From NCBI RefSeq assembly GCF_900187445.1, contig NZ_FYEB01000023.1, positions 1 through 64,000 on the forward strand: DNA of 64,000 nt. Direction: 5' to 3'. A program made the position numbers and the translations under genes. The notes below the pieces were generated by a model, which was given only the letters and a program-made list of their open reading frames with translations, was not told the origin of the DNA and did not search any database. Below are positions 15,927 to 24,266 of this stretch, one piece after another (position 1 is the first letter of the stretch; every line of letters starts with the position of its first letter). The stretch comes from Pseudomonas sp. Irchel s3b2 (GTDB taxonomy: Bacteria; Pseudomonadota; Gammaproteobacteria; Pseudomonadales; Pseudomonadaceae).

Positions 15927-16382
15927 ATGACACGGAAGAATGTCTCCAGCCCCGAACCAACGGGTACAAAACCCAACGTGCTATTGAGCCCGCCTGACAT
16001 AGGTGCTCTCGCAGAGATATCCATCACCGATCCTGACAAAACGCACCCTGCGTGGATCAAGGCGCAGTTCCCTGAGTACGTGGACCCGCACGCAGGACAT
16101 GAGGCCAGGACTGTTCGCGAGATTAACCACAAAGGACACGTTGTCCGGATCGTGACCACCTACCAGGTGGAGGTCGATGGGACCCCGGTCCAGGCGCATC
16201 TGTTTGTGGACGATGCGGGCCAGGTCCATACGCACGCAACCCCATTCGTCACTTACGGATCGGCTCTCGATTTGATGACCGCGGTGATCGATGCCTATCC
16301 GGAATCCTTCGCCAAGGGCGATGGCGATGGGGGAGAGCACCCCGACCACCATGCCCACGGAGCACATCATGATCAGGTCTAA
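15927..16382 (+). CDS. Tyrosinase-associated His-rich small protein (putative copper-delivery partner)
   Basis: I chose the ATG at 15927 because AGGAGG lies five bases upstream; the open frame back to 15810 runs into IS66 debris. The 151-residue protein has no membrane segment or signal peptide. Its middle part (HPAWIKAQFPEYVDPHAG, then HVVRIVTTYQVEVDGTPV) looks like a compact strand-rich domain. The last 15 residues contain six His, suggesting metal binding. Its end overlaps the tyrosinase start by 14 bases, so the two are translationally coupled. By analogy with MelC1-type helpers it may load copper into the tyrosinase, but there is no sequence match to MelC1 that I can see. Confidence 0.65.
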   Translation: MTRKNVSSPEPTGTKPNVLLSPPDIGALAEISITDPDKTHPAWIKAQFPEYVDPHAGHEARTVREINHKGHVVRIVTTYQVEVDGTPVQAHLFVDDAGQVHTHATPFVTYGSALDLMTAVIDAYPESFAKGDGDGGEHPDHHAHGAHHDQV

Positions 16383-17262
16383 TGCGGTCAATGATCTCCC
16401 GGCGCTTAAGAAATACGTTGAAGGGGTAAAGCGGCTCAAGGACCCCGCGCAGAATCCCTGGCCCGGACAGGCGAATCTCTCGATTTATGACTCCTTCGTG
16501 GCCTGGCACCACCGGGCCATGATGATTTCAACGCCTGCCGGGCAGATGGCGAGGAACGCTGCGCATGGCGGGCCATCATTCTTGCCATGGCATCGCTACT
16601 TCCTCGTGAGGTTGGAAACGTTACTTCGCAAGGCGATAAGCGACCCCAACTTTCGAATCCCGTACTGGGACTGGAACACTGACGCGGAACTGCAGGACCC
16701 GAGGGCTTCACTCATCTGGTCGGATGAGTACCTCGGACAGTTCGTAAGTGGGAAGTGGCGGGTGCGATTGACGGGTAATGGCCGCACCATGGAACTAGAC
16801 AGGGTAAACCGCCCCTTGGTGCGCTATCTGGGAAGAGGTGGGTCGCTGCCCAGCCGAGCCAATGTGCGCAAGGTCATCCATGAAAACCCGGTGTATGACA
16901 AAGCGCCCTACAACGCGGCGCAATCCACCGGTGGTGCGCGCAACAGCATCGAGGGATGGGCGGGCGAAGAACGCATTCATAACAACGTCCATGTGTGGGT
17001 CGGTGGTGACATGGGGTTGTCGTCCTCGCCGAACGACCCAGTGTTCTTTCTACATCATTGCAATGTCGACCGGCTCTGGGCGGCATGGCAAGCGAAGCAT
17101 CCCGCCGCAGCCTACGTACCGGCGGGAAATGCCCCGGATTCGCTCAAGTTCCATCGGATTGATGATCCGATGTACAGCCCCTTCCCGGAAAAGGTCACAC
17201 CCCGGGATGTGCTGAATTACAGCCAGTATTACAAGTACGACACCTTGGGTGACTTGCTTTAG
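16369..17262 (+). CDS. Tyrosinase-family binuclear copper enzyme
   Basis: I chose the ATG at 16369 (GGAG six bases upstream); an in-frame ATG at 16351 is an alternative. The 297-residue enzyme has the CuA site with a His of the WHH segment (47/48), His66 (AAHGGPSFLPWH) and His75, then IPYWDWNTD. The CuB site is EERIHNNVHVW with His204 and His208, and SPNDPVFFLHHCNVDRLWAAW with His230. It should oxidise phenols or catechols to quinones, with no signal peptide, so in the cytoplasm. It is coupled to the His-rich partner upstream. Length and motifs are complete. Whether it makes melanin is not shown. Confidence 0.92.
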   Translation: MIRSNAVNDLPALKKYVEGVKRLKDPAQNPWPGQANLSIYDSFVAWHHRAMMISTPAGQMARNAAHGGPSFLPWHRYFLVRLETLLRKAISDPNFRIPYWDWNTDAELQDPRASLIWSDEYLGQFVSGKWRVRLTGNGRTMELDRVNRPLVRYLGRGGSLPSRANVRKVIHENPVYDKAPYNAAQSTGGARNSIEGWAGEERIHNNVHVWVGGDMGLSSSPNDPVFFLHHCNVDRLWAAWQAKHPAAAYVPAGNAPDSLKFHRIDDPMYSPFPEKVTPRDVLNYSQYYKYDTLGDLL

Positions 17263-17268
17263 GCAGCG

Positions 17269-18174
17269 TCAAACGGTGGCGCCTCCAGTGAGAGTGAACA
17301 CCTGCTCTTGCAGACTGGTTTGTATCAACGCAGCCAATTGTCGGGTGGCAGGCGCCAGGTGTTCTGCTCCACGATAAAGCACGTAACCGAGGGTCGGCAG
17401 CGTGGGTAGACCGGCAATGACGGCGAGATGTCCAGGCAGTCCAATGCGGGTTCGCAGCGTGAGGCCCAAACCGGCAGCAATGGCTGCCCAGATTCCACCA
17501 ACGCTGGGGCTGGTCAGCGCGATTCGCCAGGGAATCCGCGCCTCATCCAGTGCCTGGGTTGCCGCGCTGCGCAACACGCAAGGGGCGTCGAACAGGATCA
17601 ATGGCAGGGGCGAATCTACAGAGCAGTTGAGCGATGGCGTGTCGCGAAGTCCGATCCAGTGCATCTGCGTTTCACCCAGGCGCGTGGCATAAGGGGACTT
17701 GTGCCCTGTGTCCCAAGTCAGGGCCAGGTCCAGGCCACCGCTGTCGATCAACCTAAGCAGTTCGGTATTACGCGCGATCCTGACTTCGAGGCTCACCCTC
17801 GGGTACATCTTGACGTAGCGTCGCAGAATGTCGCTGAGAAAGTGCTCACCAAAGTCTTCCTGAAGCCCCAGACGTACCGTTGCGGCGGTCTGGCTTTCGT
17901 GCAGGGTCTGGAAAATGCTGTCGTTCAGTTCAAGCAGTCGGCGGGCATGGCTGAGCAAGGATTCACCCACCGGCGTCAACACCAGCCCTCGACCGGATTT
18001 GGACAGCACTGGCGTGCCTATCTGTTCCTCAAGCTTCTTGAGTTGTGCACTCACGGCAGACGTCGAGCGATTGAGCCGATCCGCCGCTTTGGCAAAGCTG
18101 TTGAACTCCACACCGGTCACGAAAGTACGCAGCACATCAAGATCGAAGGTCGGACGGCGCATCGAATCATCCAC
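17269..18174 (-). CDS. LysR-family transcriptional regulator
   Basis: The 301-residue protein has the LysR winged helix at about residues 8-68 (FAKAADRLNRSTSAVSAQLK, then GTPVLSKSGRGLVLTPVGE) and a substrate-binding-like effector domain with QEDFGEHFLSDILRRYV at its beginning. Its stop lies six bases from the stop of the convergent tyrosinase gene. It is divergent from the tautomerase gene at 18271, which it probably regulates from the 96-base gap. Confidence 0.9.
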   Translation of the reverse strand: MDDSMRRPTFDLDVLRTFVTGVEFNSFAKAADRLNRSTSAVSAQLKKLEEQIGTPVLSKSGRGLVLTPVGESLLSHARRLLELNDSIFQTLHESQTAATVRLGLQEDFGEHFLSDILRRYVKMYPRVSLEVRIARNTELLRLIDSGGLDLALTWDTGHKSPYATRLGETQMHWIGLRDTPSLNCSVDSPLPLILFDAPCVLRSAATQALDEARIPWRIALTSPSVGGIWAAIAAGLGLTLRTRIGLPGHLAVIAGLPTLPTLGYVLYRGAEHLAPATRQLAALIQTSLQEQVFTLTGGATV

Positions 18175-18270
18175 TCATTCAGGACTATGGTCGCCATTAA
18201 ATCTGATATTCGGAATTATCGCGACTTGGTAGTTTTCTCCTGTCAGTGGGTTTTTCAGGAGTAGACCGTT

Positions 18271-18645
18271 ATGCCATTTGCACGTATTTCATTGCACCGG
18301 GGAAAGTCGGCCGAGTATTTACAGGCCCTCTCACAGGGGCTGCACGACGCGTTAGTAGAAAGCTTCGAAGTGCCGATGGCTGACCGGTTCCAGGTCATTC
18401 ACCAACATGAAGTGGGCGAACTGGTATTTGATCCCGGCTACCTGGGCGGTCCGCGCAGCCATGACTTTGTGCTGATCGCGATTACTGCCGGCCGTCTTCG
18501 AGACATCGAAACGAAACAGCGTTTCTATCGCAACCTGGTCGAGAGACTGAGTCGAGCGCCAGGTATCGACTCTGAGGACGTCATGGTGGTGATTACCACT
18601 ACCGCGGCAGATGAATGGTCGTTTGGTGGCGGGCGGGGTAACTAG
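18271..18645 (+). CDS. Tautomerase-family protein
   Basis: The 124-residue protein starts MPFARISLHRGKSAEYLQAL. The residue after Met is Pro, which becomes the catalytic N-terminal base in the 4-oxalocrotonate tautomerase/MIF superfamily. Length fits the longer Tautomerase_2-type members. RFQVIHQH and FVLIAITAGR are typical core strands. The substrate is unknown; neighbouring regulation by LysR suggests a role in aromatic or quinone-related metabolism (inference). Confidence 0.88.
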   Translation: MPFARISLHRGKSAEYLQALSQGLHDALVESFEVPMADRFQVIHQHEVGELVFDPGYLGGPRSHDFVLIAITAGRLRDIETKQRFYRNLVERLSRAPGIDSEDVMVVITTTAADEWSFGGGRGN

Positions 18646-18692
18646 TTTTAGGCATGCAATAAAGAAGCTCTGGGCATTCGGTTCTATATTCC

Positions 18693-19688
18693 TTATTTCC
18701 TGTCACGCCATCGACTTCGCGCATGAAGATAAGCAGTCAAATCGCTGTAGCCCAATTGGGCTGCAATCTCCGTTAACGACTCGCCTTGCAATTCAAGATG
18801 CAGTTCCAGTTCTGCACGAATCTGATCGAGTAATTGTCTGAAGGTCGTGCCTTGCTCTTCCAGGCGTCTGCGTAATGTCCTGGGCGTCTGGTGCAGCGCC
18901 TTTGCCAGATCGTCCAGATTTGGCGTTTCACCCCTCACCAGAGATCGTCGCGCACCTTCGGCAACCTTGGCTGACCAACCGCTGAAGTTGCGATGCGCGG
19001 CGATCCGTCGATCCATTTCCTGAGTCAATAACTCCAACATCCCGTGATGACGGGTCTGCATCGGCAGACTCAAGCTTTGAGCACGGAAATAGAAGCAGTT
19101 AACCGGGCAGTCAAACTCGATACGGTCTCCAAACCACTGGCTGTATTGCTTGTAATACGACGGACGCGAATGCATGAATTTTGCCAGAATCGGCTGCACA
19201 TCCTGCCCGGTTCCACGTCGCAATTGCGCGATGGACATCACGCCGTAGTGTTCGATGACATACCGCGCCAACTCTCCTGGCGCATCAACGCACAGTTCGA
19301 TCCCCACGCCGTTTTCGTCATTCACCAACCTCACATTGTCGGTGTCCGATGCAAGCGGTGCGTACCGGGCCCAAAGGTGCATCGCCGACAAAACGTCGGG
19401 GCTGTACAGGCAAAGATAAGCCAGGACGTGCCAGTCCTGCGGCGTGAACAGTGCGAACAGTTTCAACCCGATTGCCGGATCAATGCGCGCCGCCTCGCGC
19501 CAAAGCTGATCCAGTTCGATCAGGCTGTAATCCGCGCTTTTTCGGGAAACCTGGCTATCAAGGAAGCGCTCCAGCACTTGGCCCAGCCTGCCTCGATGAA
19601 AGCGCTGGGGCGGGCGATTGGCCGGTTCTCGCTCAATTCTGTCCATTTCGCGCATTGGGAGGGCTGACTCCTGGGTTTCTAATGACAA
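18693..19688 (-). CDS. AraC-family transcriptional regulator (arabinose-binding-domain type)
   Basis: The 331-residue protein has an N-terminal sensing domain of the Arabinose_bd type at about residues 40-225 and a C-terminal AraC DNA-binding domain with LDDLAKALHQTPRTLRRRLE and ESLTEIAAQLGYSDLTAYLH. The C-terminus stops at ARSRWRDRK, about 15 residues short of the usual end (normally a KRWTG-x-P segment), so it may be slightly truncated. Proteins of this type often control lipid or sterol-related genes. It is divergent from the sterol desaturase-like gene at 19723, its likely target. Confidence 0.87.
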   Translation of the reverse strand: MSLETQESALPMREMDRIEREPANRPPQRFHRGRLGQVLERFLDSQVSRKSADYSLIELDQLWREAARIDPAIGLKLFALFTPQDWHVLAYLCLYSPDVLSAMHLWARYAPLASDTDNVRLVNDENGVGIELCVDAPGELARYVIEHYGVMSIAQLRRGTGQDVQPILAKFMHSRPSYYKQYSQWFGDRIEFDCPVNCFYFRAQSLSLPMQTRHHGMLELLTQEMDRRIAAHRNFSGWSAKVAEGARRSLVRGETPNLDDLAKALHQTPRTLRRRLEEQGTTFRQLLDQIRAELELHLELQGESLTEIAAQLGYSDLTAYLHARSRWRDRK

Positions 19689-19722
19689 GGCATTGCCCGC
19701 AAGGGCCTAAATCGAGAGTGCC

Positions 19723-20577
19723 ATGAATATAACAATGCTCGCCAATAACCCTGCTTTGATAGTGGCCGGGATTTTCCTTGCCTTCATTTTGCTTGAGCTT
19801 GCCTGTTCCTCGTTTCGTCAGTCGTCAAGCGGTAAACGTGACGTACTCATTGAAATCGTCGGTTCCGGCATATTGGTGGCGATTACATTTCCTTTAGTCA
19901 TGTGGCTAAGTGGCCAGATACTGAATCAGGCTGTACCGGACATGAAGGGCGCGCTGGCCGAAATTCCGTGGATGGCAGGATTTGTATTGTTTTTACTGCT
20001 GGATGACATGACCCAATATTGGTGGCATCGCCTGACTCATCGGGTTCCCGCACTTTATGCGTTGCACCGTGCACATCATTCCGCACCCTATATGAGTGTA
20101 CGCATCGTCTATCGCAACAACAGTTTCTACTATCTTTTGATGCCCGGTATCTGGCTATCAGGCATGCTGATTTATCTTGGGCTTGCACACGTTTATTACG
20201 TTTATTTGATTGTGAAAATGACCGTGATCTTCGCTGCACATAGCAGCATTGCGTGGGACGACAAACTGTATCGAATCCCCGCGTTACGCCCGATTGTCTG
20301 GGTGTTGGAGCGAACCTTCTCCACACCCTCCACTCACTCTGCGCATCACGGTTTGACTGCCGAGGACGGTGTTACATATTACAAAGGCAATTTCGGCAAC
20401 CTGTTATTTCTTTGGGATGTACTGTTCGGAACAGCAAAAATTACCCGTCGGCGTCCGCCGGCCTACGGAATCGAACGCTTGTCACCGATAAGCTGGAAAG
20501 AAGAATTGTTCTGGCCCATCGTGCGTTCCCGCCGTTCCGCACCCAAGGTAAACGCTAACCAGAAGGTGGCGCGATGA
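19723..20577 (+). CDS. Sterol desaturase / fatty-acid hydroxylase superfamily protein
   Basis: The 284-residue membrane protein shows the His-box set of the non-haem di-iron hydroxylases: HRLTHRVPALYALHRAHHSA in the middle (two boxes), AAHSSIAWDD, and STHSAHHG near residue 205. Four or so membrane segments surround the boxes. Such enzymes hydroxylate or desaturate lipids at the membrane using oxygen. It is divergent from the AraC-family regulator, with only 34 bases between the two start codons. The lipid substrate is not known. Confidence 0.9.
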   Translation: MNITMLANNPALIVAGIFLAFILLELACSSFRQSSSGKRDVLIEIVGSGILVAITFPLVMWLSGQILNQAVPDMKGALAEIPWMAGFVLFLLLDDMTQYWWHRLTHRVPALYALHRAHHSAPYMSVRIVYRNNSFYYLLMPGIWLSGMLIYLGLAHVYYVYLIVKMTVIFAAHSSIAWDDKLYRIPALRPIVWVLERTFSTPSTHSAHHGLTAEDGVTYYKGNFGNLLFLWDVLFGTAKITRRRPPAYGIERLSPISWKEELFWPIVRSRRSAPKVNANQKVAR

Positions 20578-20729
20578 GTCGTCGGATTGTTCGGGGTTCG
20601 GCGTCGTGCTGATCCGTTTTTTTTTGGGCTATCTGCATCTGTAATGCACCACGCCTGCGGCTCAGAATGACAGCACGGTCAGCAGCTGCGGTAGCCACTG
20701 CACCGCAATCTCATAACGTAGGAGGCCCC

Positions 20730-20813
20730 ATGGGCAAGATGGCATTTTTCCTGGGTGGATTTCTGGTGTTGACCCTTTTGATTGGTGCGCTCGCCACGAT
20801 TTCTCCTGTTTAA
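20730..20813 (+). CDS. 27-residue small membrane protein
   Basis: A short frame, MGKMAFFLGGFLVLTLLIGA and then LATISPV, has a near-perfect AGGAGG site five bases upstream of its ATG, and a good terminator follows at 20838. The whole protein is one hydrophobic helix with a Lys near the N-terminus, the pattern of small single-span bacterial membrane proteins. I do not know a function. It stands alone between the desaturase gene and the convergent katG. Confidence 0.65.
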   Translation: MGKMAFFLGGFLVLTLLIGALATISPV

Positions 20814-20837
20814 TCTTCCTGCGATCAGCAAAAAGCA

Positions 20838-20870
20838 CAACGCCTCCACACAGGGAGGCGTTGCGGGTTT
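20838..20870. terminator. Bidirectional terminator between the small ORF and katG
   Basis: CAACGCCTCC (20838-20847) pairs with GGAGGCGTTG (20854-20863) around a six-base loop. The plus strand continues CGGGTTTT, and the minus strand continues TGCTTTTTG, so it can stop transcription from both sides. Confidence 0.75.
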
Positions 20871-20888
20871 TCAGCAATGCTGCTCACC

Positions 20889-23150
20889 TCATCTCAAATC
20901 AAACCGATCCAGATTCATCACCTTGTCCCAAGCCGCAACGAAGTCTTTCACAAACTTCTCCTTCGCATCGTCGCAGGCATAGACCTCAGCCAATGCCCTC
21001 AACTGCGCATTCGAGCCAAACACCAGATCAACACGTGTACCCGTCCATTTAAGGTCGCCAGTTTTCCGATCGCGTCCTTCAAACTCTTCATTGGCCTCCG
21101 ACACCGGTTTCCATTCCACGCTCATATCGAGCAGGTTTTTGAAGAAGTCGTTGGTCAACGCTTCTGGCTGTTTGGTGAAGACGCCGTGTTGGGTTTGTCC
21201 GACGTTGGTATTGAGCACGCGCATACCACCCATGAGCGCGGTCATTTCTGGCGCGGTGAGTGTCAGCAGTTGCGCCTTGTCGATCAGTAAGGCCTCGGCC
21301 GGTACGCTGTAGCGGGATTTGAGGTAGTTACGGAAGCCATCGGCGGCGGGTTCGAGGAAGCCGAAGGATTCAACGTCCGTTTGTTCTTGCGAGGCGTCCA
21401 TCCGTCCCGGCGTGAAAGGCACCGTGACGGTTTGGCCGGCGTTTTTTGCCGCCTGTTCGACGCCGGCACAACCGGCGAGCACGATCAGGTCTGCCAGCGA
21501 GATTTTCTTGCCGCCGCTGTTGAACTCGTTCTGGATGCTCTCGAGTTTCGCCAGCACGTTCGCCAGTTGCTCGGGTTGGTTGGCCTGCCAGGATTTCTGC
21601 GGGGCCAGGCGCAGGCGTCCGCCGTTGGCACCGCCGCGTTTGTCGGAGCCGCGGAAGGTGGAGGCCGCCGCCCAAGCAGTTGATACAAGCTGCGAGACAG
21701 TCAGGCCCGAGGCGAGGAGTTTGCCCTTGAGTGCGGCGACGTCGCTGTCGTTGACCAAGGCATGGTCGACCTCCGGAATCGGGTCTTGCCACAGGAGTTC
21801 TTCGTTGGGCATTTCCGGGCCGAGGTAGCGGGAGAGGGGGCCCATGTCGCGGTGGAGGAGCTTGAACCAGGCTCGGGCGAATGCGTCGGCCAACTGGTCC
21901 GGGTTCGCCAGGAAGCGTCGCGAAATCGGCTCATAGATCGGGTCGAATCGCAGGGACAGGTCCGTGGTCAGCATGGTCGGGTTACGCCGTTTCGACGGGT
22001 CATGAGCATCCGGAATGATGCCCGCGCCAGCACCGCCTTTCGCCGTCCACTGGTTGGCACCCGCCGGGCTCTTGGTCAGTTCCCACTCGAAGCCGAACAG
22101 GTTTTCCAGGTAGTTGTTGCTCCATTTGGTGGGCGTGGTGGTCCAGGTCACTTCCAGGCCGCTGGTGATGGTGTCGCCGCCCTTGCCGCTGCCGAAGGTG
22201 CTCTTCCAGCCCAGGCCTTGAGCTTCGAGGCCAGCGGCTTCGGGCTCGGCGCCGACGTTGTCGGCAGGGCCGGCACCGTGGGTCTTGCCGAAGGCGTGGC
22301 CACCGGCGATCAGTGCCACAGTTTCTTCGTCATTCATCGCCATGCGCCCGAAGGTTTCGCGGATGTCCACCGCAGCGGCGAGCGGGTCCGGGTTGCCTTC
22401 CGGGCCTTCCGGGTTGACGTAGATCAGGCCCATTTGCACCGCGGCGAGCGGGTTTTCCAGGTTGCGTCCTCCGTCGGTACGGCTGTCCTCATTTTCCCCC
22501 GGCTCAGCAACGAGTGGGCCTTCGCCGGGTTCTTGCATGGGTTCCTTTTTGTCTTTTTCGTAGCGGGTATCGCCGCCCAGCCACTTATTTTCCGAGCCCC
22601 AGTAGACGGCCTCATCCGGTTCCCAAACATCTGGCCGACCGCCGGAAAAGCCGAAGGTCTTGAAACCCATGGATTCCAGCGCGACGTTACCGGTGAGCAC
22701 GATCAGGTCGGCCCAGGAGATGTTGCGACCATACTTTTGCTTGATCGGCCAAAGCAGCCGGCGCGCCTTGTCGAGGCTGACGTTGTCCGGCCAACTGTTG
22801 AGCGGCGCAAAGCGCTGCTGACCGGAACCGGCACCGCCACGACCGTCACCGGTGCGGTAAGTGCCGGCGCTGTGCCAGGCCATGCGAATAAACAGCGGCC
22901 CATAGTGACCGAAGTCCGCCGGCCACCAGTCTTGCGAATCGGTCATCAGCGCATGCAGGTCTTGCTTGAGCGCCGGAAAGTCCAGGCTTTTGAACGCTTC
23001 GGCGTAGTTGTAGCCCTCGTCCGTGGGGTCGGACAGCCGCGAATTCTGGTGCAGGATCTTCAGGTTCAGTTGGTTCGGCCACCAATCGCGGTTCGTCGTA
23101 CCACCGCCCGCGGCGGCGTGATTGAACGGGCATTTCGATTCATTTGCCAT
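20889..23150 (-). CDS. katG: Catalase-peroxidase KatG
   Basis: I chose the ATG at 23150 because homologues start M-x-NESKCPF; the frame is open for 19 more codons. The 753-residue haem enzyme breaks down hydrogen peroxide and has broad peroxidase activity. The distal site is RMAWHSAGTY with Arg89, Trp92 and His93. Met-Tyr-Trp crosslink partners are at hand (MGLIYVNPEGPEG and Trp92), and the proximal His lies in LIAGGHAFGKTHG. The second, inactive peroxidase repeat makes up the C-terminal half. Both halves are complete. It is a single gene ended by the terminator at 20838. I could not identify an OxyR site in the upstream region. Confidence 0.97.
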   Translation of the reverse strand: MANESKCPFNHAAAGGGTTNRDWWPNQLNLKILHQNSRLSDPTDEGYNYAEAFKSLDFPALKQDLHALMTDSQDWWPADFGHYGPLFIRMAWHSAGTYRTGDGRGGAGSGQQRFAPLNSWPDNVSLDKARRLLWPIKQKYGRNISWADLIVLTGNVALESMGFKTFGFSGGRPDVWEPDEAVYWGSENKWLGGDTRYEKDKKEPMQEPGEGPLVAEPGENEDSRTDGGRNLENPLAAVQMGLIYVNPEGPEGNPDPLAAAVDIRETFGRMAMNDEETVALIAGGHAFGKTHGAGPADNVGAEPEAAGLEAQGLGWKSTFGSGKGGDTITSGLEVTWTTTPTKWSNNYLENLFGFEWELTKSPAGANQWTAKGGAGAGIIPDAHDPSKRRNPTMLTTDLSLRFDPIYEPISRRFLANPDQLADAFARAWFKLLHRDMGPLSRYLGPEMPNEELLWQDPIPEVDHALVNDSDVAALKGKLLASGLTVSQLVSTAWAAASTFRGSDKRGGANGGRLRLAPQKSWQANQPEQLANVLAKLESIQNEFNSGGKKISLADLIVLAGCAGVEQAAKNAGQTVTVPFTPGRMDASQEQTDVESFGFLEPAADGFRNYLKSRYSVPAEALLIDKAQLLTLTAPEMTALMGGMRVLNTNVGQTQHGVFTKQPEALTNDFFKNLLDMSVEWKPVSEANEEFEGRDRKTGDLKWTGTRVDLVFGSNAQLRALAEVYACDDAKEKFVKDFVAAWDKVMNLDRFDLR

Positions 23151-23695
23151 GTGTGCGCTACCTTTGGTCGTATTCATCCGGCTATCCGGCCCGGGGTGGG
23201 CGCGCAATAGCGACGAGCGAAATCAATGACATAGGCTGCAGCCGTTCGATCAACCGATCGTCGTGGTCACACGGGAAATCTGGAGAGCAGCAATCGAGTT
23301 GCCAATACGGTGGCCCACGGCAAGCCTAGTACGCTTCTGACTCATTCGTATCTTTTATCAAGTCTCAACCGGCCGGCTGACGCCAGCGCTCCAATAAGGT
23401 TAGACGCCTATAAAGCAGTCAGCTAATAGGTGGAGTATTGGGGGGTGATAGGCATTTTCTTTTATCTGGTCCTTCGCAATATTCACCATCGGCGTTTCCT
23501 GGGCCGGGATTTGCGGTGGGTGTTTGGGCCTCTTCGCGGGCAAGCCTCGCTCCTACAGGTTCTGTGGCGTTTGTAGATTCTGTAGGAGCGAGGCTTGCCC
23601 GCGAAGACGGCAGCACAGACGCAGCAACTCTCGGATCAGCCCGGTATCGTATGATGAGCCCTTTCCATCGACGCCCACCCAAGGACCCTTACCCG
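23151..23695. other. Intergenic region with REPIN upstream of katG
   Basis: This 545-base stretch between two divergent genes contains the REPIN at 23531-23607 and must hold the katG promoter. I see no convincing gene; reading frames through it are made of the repeat. No clear OxyR dyad was found by eye. Confidence 0.5.
23531..23607. repeat. REPIN (paired REP palindromes)
   Basis: Arms of 28 bases, TCTTCGCGGGCAAGCCTCGC onward (23531-23558) and its perfect complement (23580-23607), enclose 21 bases. This is the common Pseudomonas REP type with the GTAGGAGCGAGGCTTGCCC core, in an inverted pair. Confidence 0.85.
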
Positions 23696-24067
23696 ATGTC
23701 TTTAAGCAAACGCGATCAGGCCCACATCGAACGTCGCCTGGTCGCCACCCTGACCGAGGCGTGTGAAACCGCTAAAGCGGAAATAGTCGGGTTCTGCTGG
23801 CTGACCCACGAAATCGACTACGACGTCTTTCCTTCCAGCCTGCGGGTGATCTGGGTCTTCGATACGCAGGCCAACAAGGATCAGGCGCTGGCGAGCGGGC
23901 AGGGCGAGCGCATGGTCGAACTGACGGCCATGGCGTTAAGTGAAGCGGACGTTCTCGTCAGCCCGGTAGCGGCCCATGTGCAGTTTGATTCTGAAGAACA
24001 ATGTCAGCGCGCCAAAGCCGGCAACTGGCAGCAACGCCTGGCGCCCAAGCGCTCGACGCGGGGTTGA
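23696..24067 (+). CDS. Conserved hypothetical protein
   Basis: The frame upstream of 23696 is REP sequence, so I start at this ATG (AAGGA about 11 bases before it), giving 123 residues. The protein is soluble and mixed alpha/beta: a helical start (SKRDQAHIERRLVATLTEAC), a Trp-containing centre (GFCWLTHEIDYDVFPSSLRV then WVFDT), and a charged C-terminus. I do not recognise a known domain. The next small gene begins three bases after the stop, so they are likely co-transcribed and perhaps co-translated. Confidence 0.7.
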   Translation: MSLSKRDQAHIERRLVATLTEACETAKAEIVGFCWLTHEIDYDVFPSSLRVIWVFDTQANKDQALASGQGERMVELTAMALSEADVLVSPVAAHVQFDSEEQCQRAKAGNWQQRLAPKRSTRG

Positions 24068-24070
24068 AAC

Positions 24071-24247
24071 GTGGCCAAGGATATCGAAAATCCGTGTGTT
24101 TCCATTTGCCAGCTGAGTGGCGAGCTGTGTGTCAGTTGTGGCCGCACCAAGGACGACATCAGAAAATGGAAACGCATGAAGCGTCCGGAAAAAATGGCGG
24201 CGGTACAGCGGGCGAGTTTGCGGTTGAAGGGGCTGCAGAAAAAATGA
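24071..24247 (+). CDS. DUF1289-family Cys-rich small protein
   Basis: A 58-residue frame begins with GTG three bases after the previous stop. It has the DUF1289 pattern: NPCVSICQLSGE, then LCVSCGRTKDDIRKWKRM, that is four Cys spaced like a small zinc- or cluster-binding site followed by a basic helix. Function is unknown for the family. It ends 19 bases before the stop of the convergent LysR gene. Confidence 0.8.
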   Translation: MAKDIENPCVSICQLSGELCVSCGRTKDDIRKWKRMKRPEKMAAVQRASLRLKGLQKK

Positions 24248-24266
24248 AGCGGTCAGGTCTGAAATT

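Noticed and set aside
21762..23210. Long open frame of 482 codons opposite katG
   Set aside because: It is the antisense of a clear catalase-peroxidase gene in GC-rich DNA, and its translation shows no domain.
23151..23437. OxyR-binding site before katG
   Set aside because: Several AT-rich half patterns are present but no ATAG-N7-CTAT-like arrangement could be laid out convincingly.
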